A stretch of DNA of 64,000 nucleotides from Clitoria ternatea (GCA_037962975.1 CM075673.1:166676667-166740666), one strand, 5' to 3'; positions 1 to 13,048 are shown, counted from the first letter of the stretch. Notes: generated by a model not told the origin, from the sequence alone. Numbers and translations: made by a program.

Positions 1-530
1 CAGAAATCTTAAAGGGGATTTGTGTAATTTACTCTTACATTATTTCAATTCTACATCTATTTGATTCATTAAAAAATCATATTTCTTTTTCTTTTTCTGC
101 TATTTCTATTTATCCATTTATTATATTTTCTTTATTATTTTCCACCTTCTTACTTTCTTTATTTTTATTTTTCCATACTTTTTTTCTTTTCATTTCTTCT
201 TTGCCTACAAATAAAGCTTAAGTATTGGAGGATTTCACTAGATAAGAAAAATCAATATATATGTATATATGTGAGAGAAAAATATAATTTTTTTTTTGAA
301 AAATGGAGACAGAAAATTGAAGATTTGAATTCCTCCATTTGTATCAAAAGAACAATACTAGATGGGGCAGCTGAAACAGCTAGCAATTGCATATTATTTA
401 TGTTATCAGAAACTAATTAGAAATTTGCAAATGAATAACTCTAAATTTGTGAGTTTAGATTTAGCTGTCAGTAGGTTAATAATCCAACTGAATCCTCAGT
501 TGATATTATATTAAACTATGTTACCATTTA
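1..530. other. AT-rich intergenic DNA, nothing recognised
   Basis: No coding region with protein-like composition and no terminal-repeat element was found here. The stretch consists of pyrimidine-rich and AT-rich low-complexity sequence. Confidence 0.6.
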
Positions 531-870
531 GATTCTAATACTGCTAAAATGTAACATTAATTTAAAAAAATACATTTTAAATATAACACTACAAAGGGAT
601 TTTTTTTTTTTTGTCGTTCAAAAGAAAATTTTCGTATTTGAACGAAAATCTCCTATAGTTTAATATTGTTCAAGCGAAAATGTTTCGTTTGAGTGAAAAT
701 TGACTAGAATCATCCTTTTAAAGTTTCGTTCAAATGAGACATTTTCGTTGTGAGTTATAAATGATTTTCGCTCAAACAAAACAATTCTGGCTAAAAAAAA
801 TTCTCTTTTAGTGCTACATTTCAAATGTAATTTCTTAAATGAATGTTACATTTTTAATGGTATTAAATAT
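531..870. mobile_element. Fold-back MITE-like element with long inverted arms
   Basis: The two ends are inverted complements over roughly 75-100 bases. The left arm reads TAAAATGTAACATTAATTT and then CACTACAAAGGGA. The reverse complement of the right arm reads TAAAAATGTAACATTCATTT and then CACTAAAAGAGAA. The middle (about 610-790) repeats variants of TTTCGTTCAAA in both orientations. There is no coding capacity. The superfamily is unclear: an inner pair begins CACTA, but the homology extends outside it, so a simple CACTA element does not explain the structure. No certain target duplication was found, and the outer limits are approximate. Confidence 0.55.
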
Positions 871-949
871 TAGGTCCTCATATTTTATTATGTAATTTAA
901 GGTATATACATGGGGAAAAAGAGGGGGAAAGTGAGAGAGAAATATGATA

Positions 950-999
<50 letters not shown>

Positions 1000-3900
1000 T
1001 CTTCATTTAAAACTTTGCATTACCTTTTATAAAAATTTATAAATATCTAAGTATTGTTCAAATATTTTATTTTTTTCTTAAATTGAACATTTATTAATAT
1101 TTTAAACTTAATTGAATATAGTTTACGGAAAATTAAATTATAGTATAAAATTAATTTACATTGATAATATACTAAATTTAAAACCAAAAGTAATCATTTC
1201 AAATTTAATGTTATGCTGTTGATATCAGGCTATGGCAGGCTAGCCAAAATAATATAAATTCATTTCGAACTAAAAAATGTTTAAACAAAAACACAATTTT
1301 TTTTCAAAAGTTTTATCTGGGCTTAACGCATATTATACTTCACTGGACAGAATTGAAAGATTTCGATTGTGCCAGATTTGAATAAAATATTAGTGCTAAT
1401 TGGGAAAAGAAAAGAGCCTCGGAATTTGTAAAACTTATATTAGGAAATAATATTAGAAAATACTAATTGATATAAATTAAATGTGCTGACGTCATATTGT
1501 GATTATCTTCTACTAACCTCTCTTCAAATGATTTATCCAAGGGCTATATTGCTTGGAATTTAATTTTCAAACTACAAATGAATTCATATAAGTTTGACCG
1601 AAACTTTCTTATAATTTTCTAAAAGGTTTTCTCAATACAAAAAGATGAAGAAAAATGTAAAATGGAAGAGGTAGACAGTGAAGACAAGTGTTAGGGTTAC
1701 AATTTAAGAAAATTGATAAATTAAATGTGATTGTGACATGAAAGAGTTTATGATTATAGAAATAAAATTCTAGAGATTTTAGAGAGAATTATAGAGAAGA
1801 CTCAACTCCTAAAAATGTGAAAATTTATCAAATGACTAAAGGTGGGTACAAATGAGTTAGGGTGATGCTTATGCCGACAAACAAGTTCATCCAAACTTGA
1901 CAGACTCCTAAACCCATAGCCAAAAGACCTAAGATGTCATGCAAGACCCATGAAACACAAACTAGCTAAATACAAGGCCCCAAATAAAAATTGTGCCAAA
2001 TACAAGGCAAAAGCTCAAGCCCAAACCCAGCCTAATCTATTACCCTACATGGAAAATGATAAATATGAACAAGTGTCCTCTAGTATCCATGCTTACATCA
2101 TACCCTCATTTTTTTTAAGCTCTCATCCATGAAAGATAAGATTGGTGTTTCTCCTCTAAAGCTCCATGATCATCATTATAACCTTTTGAAGCCCTTTTAA
2201 GCATATACTAGATTGGAGACATAGTCAAAGATATGACACTCATGATTATCAGAGAAGTCAATAAGGTGTTCTCAAATGAAAGCATAAACAAAATTATAAG
2301 GCATGTAAGTAATTTAAATGGAACAAGAAGTGTTTATAAGAAAACACAATAAAAGGTATAAGGTCTATACACTCTCTTTGCTTTCAATATTGTTCTTATC
2401 CTCCCTCTTCTCATTATCCTTTTGGTCAAATTCTAAAATTTCTTGCCCCAATTTAATCACATTCTTATAAGTTTCTTTAGTGCCCTATTTTTCTTTTCCT
2501 CTAGTATCCATTCTAAGTAAGTTTGGACATCACTCTTTCTATAGGAAAGTTGTATCATAATTTTATCTTATTTTGATTTTTCTCTCCTTAGGCTTTCTTT
2601 CTCTTCTTTCTATTTCTTTAGTTCCCCTACATCCACTATCATTATGGTTTTTATGTTTTTCTTTCATTATTTTTGTCAATGACTTAGCTAAGGCATCTAA
2701 TTGGTGTCCATTGAGTCAACAACCACATGAAGACTCACTATTATTCATTTTATCAAATAGAACCGTGTGTTGCACATATAAATGTAGTAAGGTTAAAACT
2801 ACAAAAACAGCAAAGAAGAGTAAGGTGAGAAAAAAGGAGTGGACTCTTACTCTACTACCTGGATTTGTCTAAAAGTTAAGCTAAACGGTTTTAAAGAATG
2901 TGAGAAGAATGTATAAAATCTTACTTCATAACCTGATGCTATCTAGCCGGTGAAAATAATGAAACCTAGGTGATTTCTAAAAAAGAAGTCCAAAGTCCAA
3001 CTTACAATAAAATTCAAGATACAACAAATTCTTTACTAGAATAAAAAAAAAGGTCTCCCAAAATACAAGGAGAAAAGCAAATACAAAAGAAATGCAAAAG
3101 GTACAAATGTGCAACAAAGACCTCACCACTCAAACTCATTTGTCTGTGCTCAAAATTTAAATCTTGTATGGAACTCTTAAAGGCTTTTTCTTTAATACAT
3201 GCTCTTGCCTCTTTCTACTCTTAAGTCCTATAAAGAAGTTCTCTAAAGAATACCTATATCTCCCTCTTTAAACAACCTCTAGTATGCTACTGTGTGAGAC
3301 TAAAGATAAGTCTATCTTGAGGGAAAGAAAAGTGAAATACTAAAAAAACCAAAAGAGCCAAAAACACAAAAGAGAAAAGGTTAGCACAAGGAAAGCACAC
3401 TCAAAGAGAATAATCATGTGGCAAACTAGAACTAAAGCAATTAAAGAAGGAAACACATAGATGGTTATCTTAGAAACTCTAGAGAAATATAATCAGACTA
3501 CAACAAAGTAACAAAAGTGGGAAATTATGGTATAATGCAAGAAACTAGCAATAAGGGCAAAATGGTAATTCACTTGCCAAGTCTTTATTTCTTTTTATTT
3601 TTCTAATTAAGAATTGAAAATTTCCCCTACATAGATTAGAAATTATAAGAAAGTTGTAGCATCCTAACTTAGATACAGAGGTTTTCGTAAAGCTTAGTGA
3701 GAAATCCATTACTTTATGTACAAACTAATGTGCCAATTATAGTGAAACCTTTCAAAAATGTGGGTTGGAAATTTTCTTTTATTTTCATAATGCATTTTGT
3801 TAGAAATAAAGCAGTAAGTCACACTTCGATCTTTACTACATACATCCAAAAAAATATTTCATTCATTAATAATAGTACATATCAGAAGGGCAGAAATTGT

Positions 3901-4072
3901 CGTTTTGTCCATAGAGAGCATGCATCAAAATGAAACTAGGCATATGGAAGTTTACCTACCTAAATCCATTATACCTTATAACGAAAGGTAAAAACAATAA
4001 AAGTAGTAAGGACACATTCCCCCCCACTACTAATCCTAGGCAAGCATCACCTTACCATCTCCATCGTTATTA
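871..4072. other. AT-rich intergenic DNA without a recognisable gene
   Basis: This stretch holds several short open frames (for example near 1950-2132, 2573-2872 and 3697-4148) that lack domain-like features, good codon context or splice partners. I treat them as chance frames. A (TA)n run lies at 952-996. Otherwise nothing is recognised. Confidence 0.55.
952..996. repeat. (TA)n microsatellite
   Basis: An uninterrupted AT dinucleotide run of about 45 bases. Confidence 0.9.
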
Positions 4073-5487
4073 TTTTAGGAATCCTAGTTATCGTTGTCGT
4101 CGAGATTGGGCCATCCTTGCTGAGGGACAAAGTGGAATCACCATGTAACTATGTAGCTTTCCTCTAGGATCCTACACAATCTATGGGTCATATCGACATG
4201 TCGCCCAAAAACCCTGCTTGGTAGAGAACATAGAACTCGTAGGTCACAACGAATAAGAAAATCCCTAAAAGAGTGGAAGGAGAGTCCTTTGTGGTGTTTG
4301 TCGTACAATCCCTACTCTTCAAGCGGTACCGTTGTCAATGGCCTTGCTGACGGGTTTTCTGGAATGAGGGCTTGTTATTGACGTTCTGGTGCTTCTTCCA
4401 AAGTTTATATGTTTGTTGCGCTGATAAGGCCATCTATCATGTCTTTGATCTTGGAGTCCTCTTCATCGTCATTGTCTCTCTTAGGATACTCGAATAGGGA
4501 TGTCATCTTAAGGGTGCGTAGAAGATCCTCGAGCAATGTTATATATGGAGGTGAGGGTGTGATATTGTCGGAGCTAATATCAGAAGTCGGGATAGGGTGT
4601 GCATACATGTGGACGCTCCTACACCATCTTCATTGTTGCTTTCAGGTGTTGTTCCCATCAGGCTCTACATCTAAGTTTGAAGGATAAACACACACACACA
4701 CAAAGAAACAAAGAGGGAGTGAGTCCATATTCAAGATATATGGCGACATGGCTCACATCACAAGGGTTTTACAGGATTATATACCAATCAATATGTCATG
4801 TTATGCTATGCTCTATTATCTTTATACAACTTATGCATGAGGGCCCTTGTAACTTTTTCAACAACCGGGATTGATTAACGACAAACCCATTCTTTATAAT
4901 TAACTTTATTCCTAGATGAAGAATTTAATGGACATTTCATCCCTAAGACACGTGTGGTAAATCAAACGCACACATATAACATTCTCTCAGATCGAAATAC
5001 ACATTAGTAATTGAGAAATGAAATGATAACATGATATAAGTGTGTAAGTATACATAAGTATTTACTACAAAGTCATAATAAAGAGTAGGTTATGTCCAAT
5101 CCAACTAAAAGAGGGTTTAGCCATACATTTCCATGAGGACTAACCCAAAATATATTAATGAAACAAAAAAGGAAGATAAATAAACCTTATAATCAAACTC
5201 CAAAGTCCTTGAAAGATGAACAAGGTCTCTTAAAGCTAAGTTCAACTCCCCCGGGTCCAAAGAAAACCCACAAACTAACCTCAAACATTTTAAATGGCCT
5301 TTAAGGTGAAAAGGAGAGGTGTTGCTATGACCTAGGCACTCAAGCCCCCACTTTGACGCTTGAGCACCACCCTTTCAGCAGCCAAAACTCAGCTTTTAGG
5401 AAAACACCACTTCTTGTATTATTATGCATATTTTAGACCTCAAGTTTCTATAACAAGACCCAATCGTTCAAATAGAGATTTGGATGT
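4073..5487. repeat. Tandem duplication, copy 1 (main part, split by a retrotransposon)
   Basis: This segment recurs almost identically at 16343-17762 (about 15-18 substitutions and a few short indels over 1.4 kb by eye, roughly 1%). Its last ~64 bases were pushed to 16283-16346 by the chromovirus insertion at GATGT. The full original unit is therefore about 1.48 kb, and the two units were directly adjacent before the insertion. A minus-strand open frame of 67 codons (4405-4608) survives in both copies with one amino-acid change. It has no recognisable domain and may be a remnant of an unknown mobile element. The unit's identity is not recognised. Confidence 0.85.
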
Positions 5488-8400
5488 TGTAACACCCTCT
5501 GTTACACCTTAATAAATTCTAGAAAAACTCGTAATTTTATTTTTTTTTAAAGATATGATTGTTAAAAAGAAACTATCGGAATAAATTATATACATTATTT
5601 CTGAAATACCTCACAAATATTATTAAAACTTTATAAAGTATTTGTACATTCATCCGAAGAAAATAAACATTAAACATTATAAGAAAGAGAGGAAACTCCA
5701 TGGCCCAGAAGCAGTTACTTATTAACATTATTTATTCATTGGACCACGGTATTCATACCGAGCTCCCTTTCTAGAACGTGCTATATTTACTGCCGATATT
5801 CTTCGATCCTTCCCTCTGAACCATCAATTTAAAACATGTGAAACAAAAACACAGAGAAAGGAGTGAGAAACAGAATATAATATTTCCGAATAAGACATAA
5901 GCAACAAAGGGTTTTCACAACCAATACATAATAATATCAATCACAATCACATACACAATCAATTATGAATGCATGAATGTTATGCAATATCTTCATCATA
6001 ACTTACCTATATATGTGGGCCCTTAAATTTTAATTTGCACTGGGCCAACCAGGAGTTTACACTGTTCCATAAGTCCGGATAATAATAATATGAACAGCTC
6101 AACTGGCATGGAAACACTTAGAGACTAGTCAGATTGAGAAAGTTTTTATTGTGAAAGTACCCGACACTAGGGAGCTACCCCAGGTCCCCTGAAGCACCCT
6201 TTCACACCCTCTCATCCCAAGGCTCGTAATTAAGCCTCCTCTAATGTATCCTCGGTTTCTATAATCCGTCCCAGACAATATTATTTTATTTCACTTTAAT
6301 GATTCATCATGCATGAACTACTCGCGTATTTAGTTGTTAAGGCTTTTAGAAACTCAATTATTAAATCCCTTAAAGGTTTACAATATCATTTCAATAAACT
6401 GTACATTTTCTCAATTCTCTGAATTTCTGTCCCACAGAAATAAATTTGGTACAGTTTTCAAATCTCACTGAAATTGAGTTTCTAAGCCTTAAATATCTAA
6501 AAATTTTATCATATAAAACTTTACATAATCTTTCTCGAATTAAATCTTAACAAAATCAAATTTAGGAATCTCAATTATTTCCAAATATCTTTAGTTATTA
6601 AGTTGGAAAAATAAAATAATTTTCTTTAAAAAAAATTTTGTTTTATTAAAAGAGAATTATTATTAACCAAAAATACTTAAAATTACAAAATTTTAATTTA
6701 ACTCAAGATTTAATTAAATAAATTCTCATAAAATGTTTTCTTTCTAAAATAAATACTAATTTTTTTTTATTCTAAATATTGAAAATAAAGTTAATAAAAA
6801 ATCATTTCTAAGAATGAATAAAAGATAACAAAATTTAAAGAGTAAGGTAAGAAATTCTTACTGAATTTTAGCTTTCCGTCATGCTCGCTATATGCTCAAA
6901 CTCCACATTACAATATCATCAATCAAAATCAATCAATATCAATCATAACTAAATATCATCAATCAATCAATCATAATCAAATCATAATCAAATCAATTAA
7001 ATATCATTAATACATATCATAATACAAAATTTAATGATTATTAATATAGTCAATTTTAGTCCTTTTGGTCAATTCCTTGCATAGGTATATGTAAGTCCAT
7101 ATAATCCAGTCCTTGCATAGGTATAGTTCAGTCCATATGGGTCATAATGGTCCAAGTCCTTGCATAGGTATAGTCCAGTCCATATAGGTCATAATGGTCC
7201 AAGTCTTTGCATAGGTATGTTAGAGTTAGTTAAACCGGATATTTAATTTAAAATTTATTAAAAATGTTAAGTTAAAAAGTTAATATTTTAAAATAATAAT
7301 ATTATTAAATTTAAAAGGAGTAGGGAACTCCTCCCATTATTCTTATGTCTTTTCATATTATACTTCTTATCTCACTCCCCCTTACCTTGAATTGTTACCC
7401 AAAATGGATTTGCTTTGCGCCTCCGATTTCTAAAAATATTAATACCAATCTTATTTCAGTATAAGCATAAGACGAAGATTAAGATTACTACTTAAAACAG
7501 AAATGGTAAATTCTGAATAGTAAATAGTGAATAGTGAATAGTAAATAGTAAATAGTGAATAGTAACAGTAAATAGTAAAACGTGAATAGTAACAGTAAAT
7601 AGTAAAACGTGAATAGTAACAGTAAATAGTAAATCGTGAATAGTAATGGTAAATAGTAACAGTAAATAGTAATTTACTATTTGAATAGTAATTTACTATT
7701 GAAATAGTAATTTACTATTGAAATAGTGTTTACTATGCAGAATAGTAACTTAAAATAATATTATTTTCAGTATAATAACAGATTTCTAAAAACGATATAA
7801 AAATAATCTAAAAAAATATAAAAGAGAAGTATTCTTACCTTAGGATTTTGGCAGAACCTTCTCTCCAAAAACTTTTCTTCTCTCTCTCACTTCCACCACT
7901 ATCTCACTAGCACTACTGTATTAAGAAAACTTAATCTGAAATTGTGAATTCTAAAGAAGAAATCCTTCGGTATTTATAGGAAAAAAATTTACTATGCATT
8001 CCATTATTTTAATATAAAAGTACTATGCATTTTTGAATTTTTTATTCCAGGTTACTATGTATTCTTTGAAAATTTCGTACATGCACAGTGTTTTGCATAG
8101 TAACTGTCGGTAGAATTATTAAGCCAAATAGTAACCTTTCACTCGGTATATTTTAAATATTCAAAATGAGTCCTTTTTGAAATTTAGCGATATTATATCA
8201 GTCCTCACTAATTTTATAATAAGTAATATAAAGTTGAAATTTTAAAAATCTAAAATTTTCTGTTAATAAAAATTTATTGATACGTTTCTAATTTTTTAAC
8301 GATTGGAAAAAATCAAGATTTTTCTCAAACCGATAATTTTTAGATAAGTCTACTTGAAATGGATTTTAGAAAATTTTCTTATAATTTAAATTCACTTTCT

Positions 8401-8591
8401 CATAAATATTTATAATTTAAGTCACTTATATGAATTTAAAATTATTTAAAAAATATTATTTTTATTAAAAAATTCCAAAATTCCAAAAAATTCCAAAAAA
8501 TCATAAATAATACGTAGATTAAAAAGTTCTAAAGAACCATAATTTAATTCCTTCAAAATTTTAATATAAAAATAAAAATAGGGGTGTTACA
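5488..8591 (-). repeat. Chromovirus 3' LTR (3104 bp)
   Basis: This is the left LTR, which is downstream in element sense. It is nearly identical to 13194-16277. It carries a ~26-bp segment (around 6740-6765) absent from the other LTR, so that LTR probably has a deletion. A box reading TATAAATA on the minus strand lies at 7971-7978, and an (AATAGT)-type minisatellite lies at about 7513-7748. It contains no gene. Confidence 0.95.
7513..7748. repeat. AATAGTAA/GTGAATAGT minisatellite in the LTR
   Basis: Imperfect tandem copies of 7-10-base units (AATAGTAA, AATAGTGA, ACAGTAAATAGT) run through this stretch. The homologous array in the other LTR (about 15192-15433) differs in unit order, as expected for slippage after insertion. 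Confidence 0.85.
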
Positions 8592-8605
8592 ACTCTACTC
8601 TCCTT
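8592..8605 (-). other. Polypurine tract of the chromovirus
   Basis: On the minus strand this reads AAGGAGAGTAGAGT directly before the 3' LTR, the expected position for priming plus-strand DNA synthesis. Confidence 0.8.
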
Positions 8606-8635
8606 AGAAAATTTCGTCCTCGAAATTTACATTAA

Positions 8636-11600
8636 TCAGTAAAACAAATGAGGATGAGACTCTTTCATCTCAGTTTCTAGTTCCCATGTAGCATCTTCTC
8701 CTCTCGTTTCACTCCAAATAACCTTTACAAGCGGAATTGTCTTGTCTCTTAATTGTTTTATTCTTCTGTCACTTATTCTAACAGGTGGTGCATCATATGT
8801 AAGATTATCTTTAACTTGTATGACATCAGGTTCAATAACATGTGTAGGATCAGATATATACTTTCGTAAGTTTGACACATGAAAAACATTATGGATATTA
8901 GAAAGAAAATGTGGTAATGCTATTTGGTAGGCAAGGGGACTAACTTTATGAATTATTTGGTATGGACCGATAAATCTAGGAGTTAGTTTTCGAGATTTCA
9001 TTGCCCGACCGACCCCAGTCATAGGTGTGACTTTCAAGAATACATGATCGCCTTCTTGAAATTCGAGCGGCTTTCTTCTTTTGTCATAGTAACTTTTCTG
9101 CCTGCTCTGTGTTGCCTTCATCTTTTCCTGAACTATTTTGATTTTATCCGTGGTTTGTTGTACCAACTCTGGTCCTAGCATCAAGTTTTCACCAGTCTCA
9201 AACCAACATAGCGGGGTCCTACATTTTCTTCCATATAATGCTTCAAAAGGTGCCATGCCAATGCTAGCATGGAAACTGTTGTTGTAGGCAAACTCCACAT
9301 ATGGTAAGAATTGATTCCAACTCCCTTTATGCTCTAACACACAAGCTCGTAACAAGTCCTCTAGAGATTGGATTGTTCTTTCTGATTGTCCATCTGTCTG
9401 AGGATGATATGCTGAACTCAGACGCAGTCTTGTTCCCAAAGCCTTGTGCAAGCTCTTCCAGAATTGTGATGTAAAACGAGGGTCCCGATCAGAAATGATA
9501 CTTGAAGGAATTCCATGCAATCTCACAATCTCCTCGATGTATAATTTTGCCAGCTTCTCCATAGAGTAACGAATGTTGATGGGAATAAAGTGGGCAGATT
9601 TTGTTAGTCTATCAACTATTACTCGTATTGAATCATGTCCTAATGGAGTTTTGGGTAAAGAAGTCACAAAATCCATGGTAATGCTATCCCATTTCCATTC
9701 TGGTATTTCCATTGATTGTAGCATTCCAGGGGGTTTTTGGTGTTCTACTTTAACCTTCTGACAAATTAGACATGCAGCCACATACTCTGCCACCGCTTTC
9801 TTCATTCCAGGCCACCAAAATAACTTCTTCAAATCTTGATACATTTTAGTAGCTCCGGGATGAATGCTCATATAACTTTTATGGCCTTCTTCTAGAATTG
9901 CTTTCCTCAACTCCTCTTGATCAGGGATACACACTCGATCCTTATACCTCAATAATTGGTCGTTTCGCACATTGAACTCGACTTCTTTTCCTTGTTTCAA
10001 GAGTTCTTTCTTCTCTTGCAGGAATTCATCCTCTCGTTGAGCCTCTAAAACTTGTCTCAGGAATTCACTTGTCACTTGCAACGCTCCTAATCTGTAGCTG
10101 TTAGCATTAACCTTTACTGCTAGGTTAAGATCTCTGAAGTTCTCTATTAATTCCAGCTCTTTAATCATCATTATGGATACATGTAGAGACTTTCGACTTA
10201 AAACATCAGCTACTACGTTCGCTTTTCCAGGATGGTACTGTAACTCAAAGTCGTAATCCTTTAAGAACTCCATCCATCTCCGTTGCCTCATGTTTAACTC
10301 TTTTTGGTCGAATAAATACTTGAGACTCTTATGATCACTAAACACATCGAATGTTGCACCGTATAGATAATGCCTCCAAATCTTTAAGGCAAAAACTACA
10401 GCGGCTAATTCTAAGTCATGGGTAGGGTAGTTAATCTCATGTTGCCTTAATTGACGCGACGCATAGGCTACAACCTTCTTGTCTTGCATGAGTACACTTC
10501 CTAGTCCTTGTTTAGACGCATCACAGTAAACTTCAAAACTTCGATGTGGATCGGGGAGTACTAACACTGGCGCAGAAGTAAGTCGATCTTTCAGCTCTTG
10601 GAAATTATTCTCGCATTGTGTCGTCCACACAAAAGGTTGTCCTTTCCGTGTTAACTTGGTCAATGGGTATCCTAGCTTTGAAAATCCTTCAATGAATCTT
10701 CTATAGTATCCAGCCAAGCCCAAGAAACTTCTAATCTCAGTGATCGTGGTTGGTCTCTCCCATTTTAAAACTGCCTCTACCTTGGAAGGGTCTACAGCTA
10801 TTCCTCCTTGACTAATTACATGTCCTAAAAAGTTTACTTCTTCCAACCAGAATTCACACTTCGACAACTTTGCATACAGTTGTTTCTTTTTCAGGATTTC
10901 CAACACAACCTTCAAGTGTTCAACATGTTCTTCTCTGCTTTTAGAGTACATTAATATATCATCAATAAACACCACTACAAATTTATCTAGATATGGATGA
11001 AAAATCCTATTCATGTAATCCATGAATACGGCTGGTGCATTAGTTACACCAAAAGGCATTACTAGATATTCGTAATGGCCATAGCGTGTTCTAAAAGCAG
11101 TTTTTGATACATCTTCTTTCTTCACCCTTATTTGATGGTATCCAGACCTCAAATCAATTTTGGAGAACACCGTGGCACCACGCAGCTGATCCATCAAGTC
11201 GTCAATCCTTGGTAGAGGATATCTGTTCTTGATTGTCACCTTGTTCAGTTGTCGATAATCTACACACAACCTCATGCTACCATCCTTCTTCTTAACCAAC
11301 AACACTGGTGCACCCCAGGGGGATACACTGGGTCGTATAAACTGCTTCTCTATCATCTCTTCAAGTTGTTTCTTCAACTCTGCTAATTCTAGAGGTGACA
11401 TTCGGTATGGTGCAATTGAAATAGGTCCAACTCCAGGTACTAGATCAATGGCAAATTCCACATCTCTTTCTGGGGGTAAACCAGGGATATCTTCAGGAAA
11501 AACGTCAGGAAATTCACACACAACCGGCAGATTTTTGATTTTTGATTCTTGCTCTCCTTTCGTTGAAAGCAATAGCATAAATCCTTGAGCCCCTCCTTTT

Positions 11601-13048
11601 AAAGAGGCACTCACTTGGTTGGCGGTTAGAAATCTCGAATCCTCAGGATTCAAATTCACTGGTTCTTTAAACATTATGGTTTTATTATGACAATCTATTA
11701 GAACATGATTGTCAGACAACCAATCTAGCCCAATAATAACTTCTAAGCCAGAAAGGGGTAAACAGAAAAGATTAGCTTTAAAGTCCCTACCATTTATGAC
11801 AATAGGGCATTTCCAACAGGCTTTAGAAGTGACAATGGGATTGTTTCCAGGAGTATGTACAGATAAGTCAAATGGCAGTTCTATCACAGGTAATTTTAGT
11901 TTTTCTACACAGTTATTGGCAATAAAGGAATGTGATGCACCTGAGTCATACATAACAGTTAAAGAAATCTTATTAATGATACACTTACCTTCTACCATGG
12001 AATCAGCATGCGATGCTTCTTCTCCAGTGATTGCAAAAACCTTTCCTTTTGCTTTCGGCCTTCCGACTACACTGTGCGCGCCTCCTTGAGTATTTATGCT
12101 TGTACTTGCACCTTCAGGGTTTTCTCTCTTCATCTCTGGGCAATCCTTGATGTGATGACCTGGTTTGTTACACTTAAAGCAAACATAAGTGTTTTTAGGA
12201 CAATCCCTTTTCAAATGGGGTCCTCCACAGATAAAACATTTAAAATTTGGTGCAGATGTCGGGTAATAGCTTCCAGTTGAAGCTTGGGGTCTGTTAGGAA
12301 CAGATGCTGCTCCAAACCGGCGAAATGGCGCTTGGTAAGGCTTGTTCCTTCTGAAGTCTCTTCTTTGGTGATGGTGAGGTCCTCCACTTCTCATTTCTCC
12401 TGCCTTGTTGATGGGCTCACGACTTTTAGTCATTCTATCCTTATGATCTTCTTCAAAGATCCTGCAGCGATTTACCAATACAGAAAATTCACGGATTTTC
12501 TGCATTCGTATAGCTTCCTTAATTTCTGGCCGCAGTCCATTTACAAACTTTGCACACCGATCTCTTTCATTGGTAGCATCATTATAATGAGAATGAAAAC
12601 GAGATAACTCTTCAAACCTGGATGCGTACTCTCCAACGGTCATATTTCCTTGGGTCAGCGACAGGAATTCGAATTGTCTTTTCTCTTTAACATCAGCTGG
12701 AAAGTATTTCTCCAGAAACATATCCTTGAAATAATCCCAAGTGATCTCCACGTCGTTGACTTCGAATTGTCTACGCGTGCTATCCCACCAATGTTCGGCA
12801 TCCTCAGATAAGGCATAAGTAGCGAAGACTACCTTATCAGCTTCATTACATTGTAATGCTCGAAAGATCTTCTCTATTTCTCGAATCCAGATTTGTGCTC
12901 CATCAGGGTTATATCCTCCCTTGAAACGAGGTGGATTGCGCTTTTCGAATAGGTCCAGTCTTCTCAAGGCATGGTTACCTTGACCTTCACGTGCTCCCAT
13001 TGCATTGATTAAGCGTTCTACAACTCCAGCAAGATTGTTTCCAGCCAT
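8636..13048 (-). CDS. Gag-Pol polyprotein, Ty3/gypsy chromovirus (1470 aa)
   Basis: This polyprotein builds the particle and supplies the enzymes for reverse transcription and integration. Domains in order are: a retrotransposon Gag domain (about 40-200); two CCHC zinc knuckles (C271-C283 and C290-C303); an aspartic protease with DSGAS (D368); a reverse transcriptase with FIDD (694-697, the YxDD-type motif with F first); RNase H with YCDAS (D843), E880, D905 and D948; and an integrase with the HHCC zinc site (H1056, H1063, C1093, C1096) and the catalytic triad D1126, D1187, E1223 with 35 residues between the last two. The last ~48 residues, with KVIW and ATWE, resemble a plant chromodomain that would target heterochromatin. 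The frame has no stop or frameshift, so Gag and Pol are made as one product. Translation starts about 130 nt after the primer-binding site. Function is assigned from family motifs. Confidence 0.96.
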   Translation of the reverse strand: MAGNNLAGVVERLINAMGAREGQGNHALRRLDLFEKRNPPRFKGGYNPDGAQIWIREIEKIFRALQCNEADKVVFATYALSEDAEHWWDSTRRQFEVNDVEITWDYFKDMFLEKYFPADVKEKRQFEFLSLTQGNMTVGEYASRFEELSRFHSHYNDATNERDRCAKFVNGLRPEIKEAIRMQKIREFSVLVNRCRIFEEDHKDRMTKSREPINKAGEMRSGGPHHHQRRDFRRNKPYQAPFRRFGAASVPNRPQASTGSYYPTSAPNFKCFICGGPHLKRDCPKNTYVCFKCNKPGHHIKDCPEMKRENPEGASTSINTQGGAHSVVGRPKAKGKVFAITGEEASHADSMVEGKCIINKISLTVMYDSGASHSFIANNCVEKLKLPVIELPFDLSVHTPGNNPIVTSKACWKCPIVINGRDFKANLFCLPLSGLEVIIGLDWLSDNHVLIDCHNKTIMFKEPVNLNPEDSRFLTANQVSASLKGGAQGFMLLLSTKGEQESKIKNLPVVCEFPDVFPEDIPGLPPERDVEFAIDLVPGVGPISIAPYRMSPLELAELKKQLEEMIEKQFIRPSVSPWGAPVLLVKKKDGSMRLCVDYRQLNKVTIKNRYPLPRIDDLMDQLRGATVFSKIDLRSGYHQIRVKKEDVSKTAFRTRYGHYEYLVMPFGVTNAPAVFMDYMNRIFHPYLDKFVVVFIDDILMYSKSREEHVEHLKVVLEILKKKQLYAKLSKCEFWLEEVNFLGHVISQGGIAVDPSKVEAVLKWERPTTITEIRSFLGLAGYYRRFIEGFSKLGYPLTKLTRKGQPFVWTTQCENNFQELKDRLTSAPVLVLPDPHRSFEVYCDASKQGLGSVLMQDKKVVAYASRQLRQHEINYPTHDLELAAVVFALKIWRHYLYGATFDVFSDHKSLKYLFDQKELNMRQRRWMEFLKDYDFELQYHPGKANVVADVLSRKSLHVSIMMIKELELIENFRDLNLAVKVNANSYRLGALQVTSEFLRQVLEAQREDEFLQEKKELLKQGKEVEFNVRNDQLLRYKDRVCIPDQEELRKAILEEGHKSYMSIHPGATKMYQDLKKLFWWPGMKKAVAEYVAACLICQKVKVEHQKPPGMLQSMEIPEWKWDSITMDFVTSLPKTPLGHDSIRVIVDRLTKSAHFIPINIRYSMEKLAKLYIEEIVRLHGIPSSIISDRDPRFTSQFWKSLHKALGTRLRLSSAYHPQTDGQSERTIQSLEDLLRACVLEHKGSWNQFLPYVEFAYNNSFHASIGMAPFEALYGRKCRTPLCWFETGENLMLGPELVQQTTDKIKIVQEKMKATQSRQKSYYDKRRKPLEFQEGDHVFLKVTPMTGVGRAMKSRKLTPRFIGPYQIIHKVSPLAYQIALPHFLSNIHNVFHVSNLRKYISDPTHVIEPDVIQVKDNLTYDAPPVRISDRRIKQLRDKTIPLVKVIWSETRGEDATWELETEMKESHPHLFY

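Noticed and set aside
11274..12607. Plus-strand open frames of 90-126 codons inside the chromovirus
   Set aside because: They are antisense shadows of the Gag-Pol frame; no start context or domain supports them.
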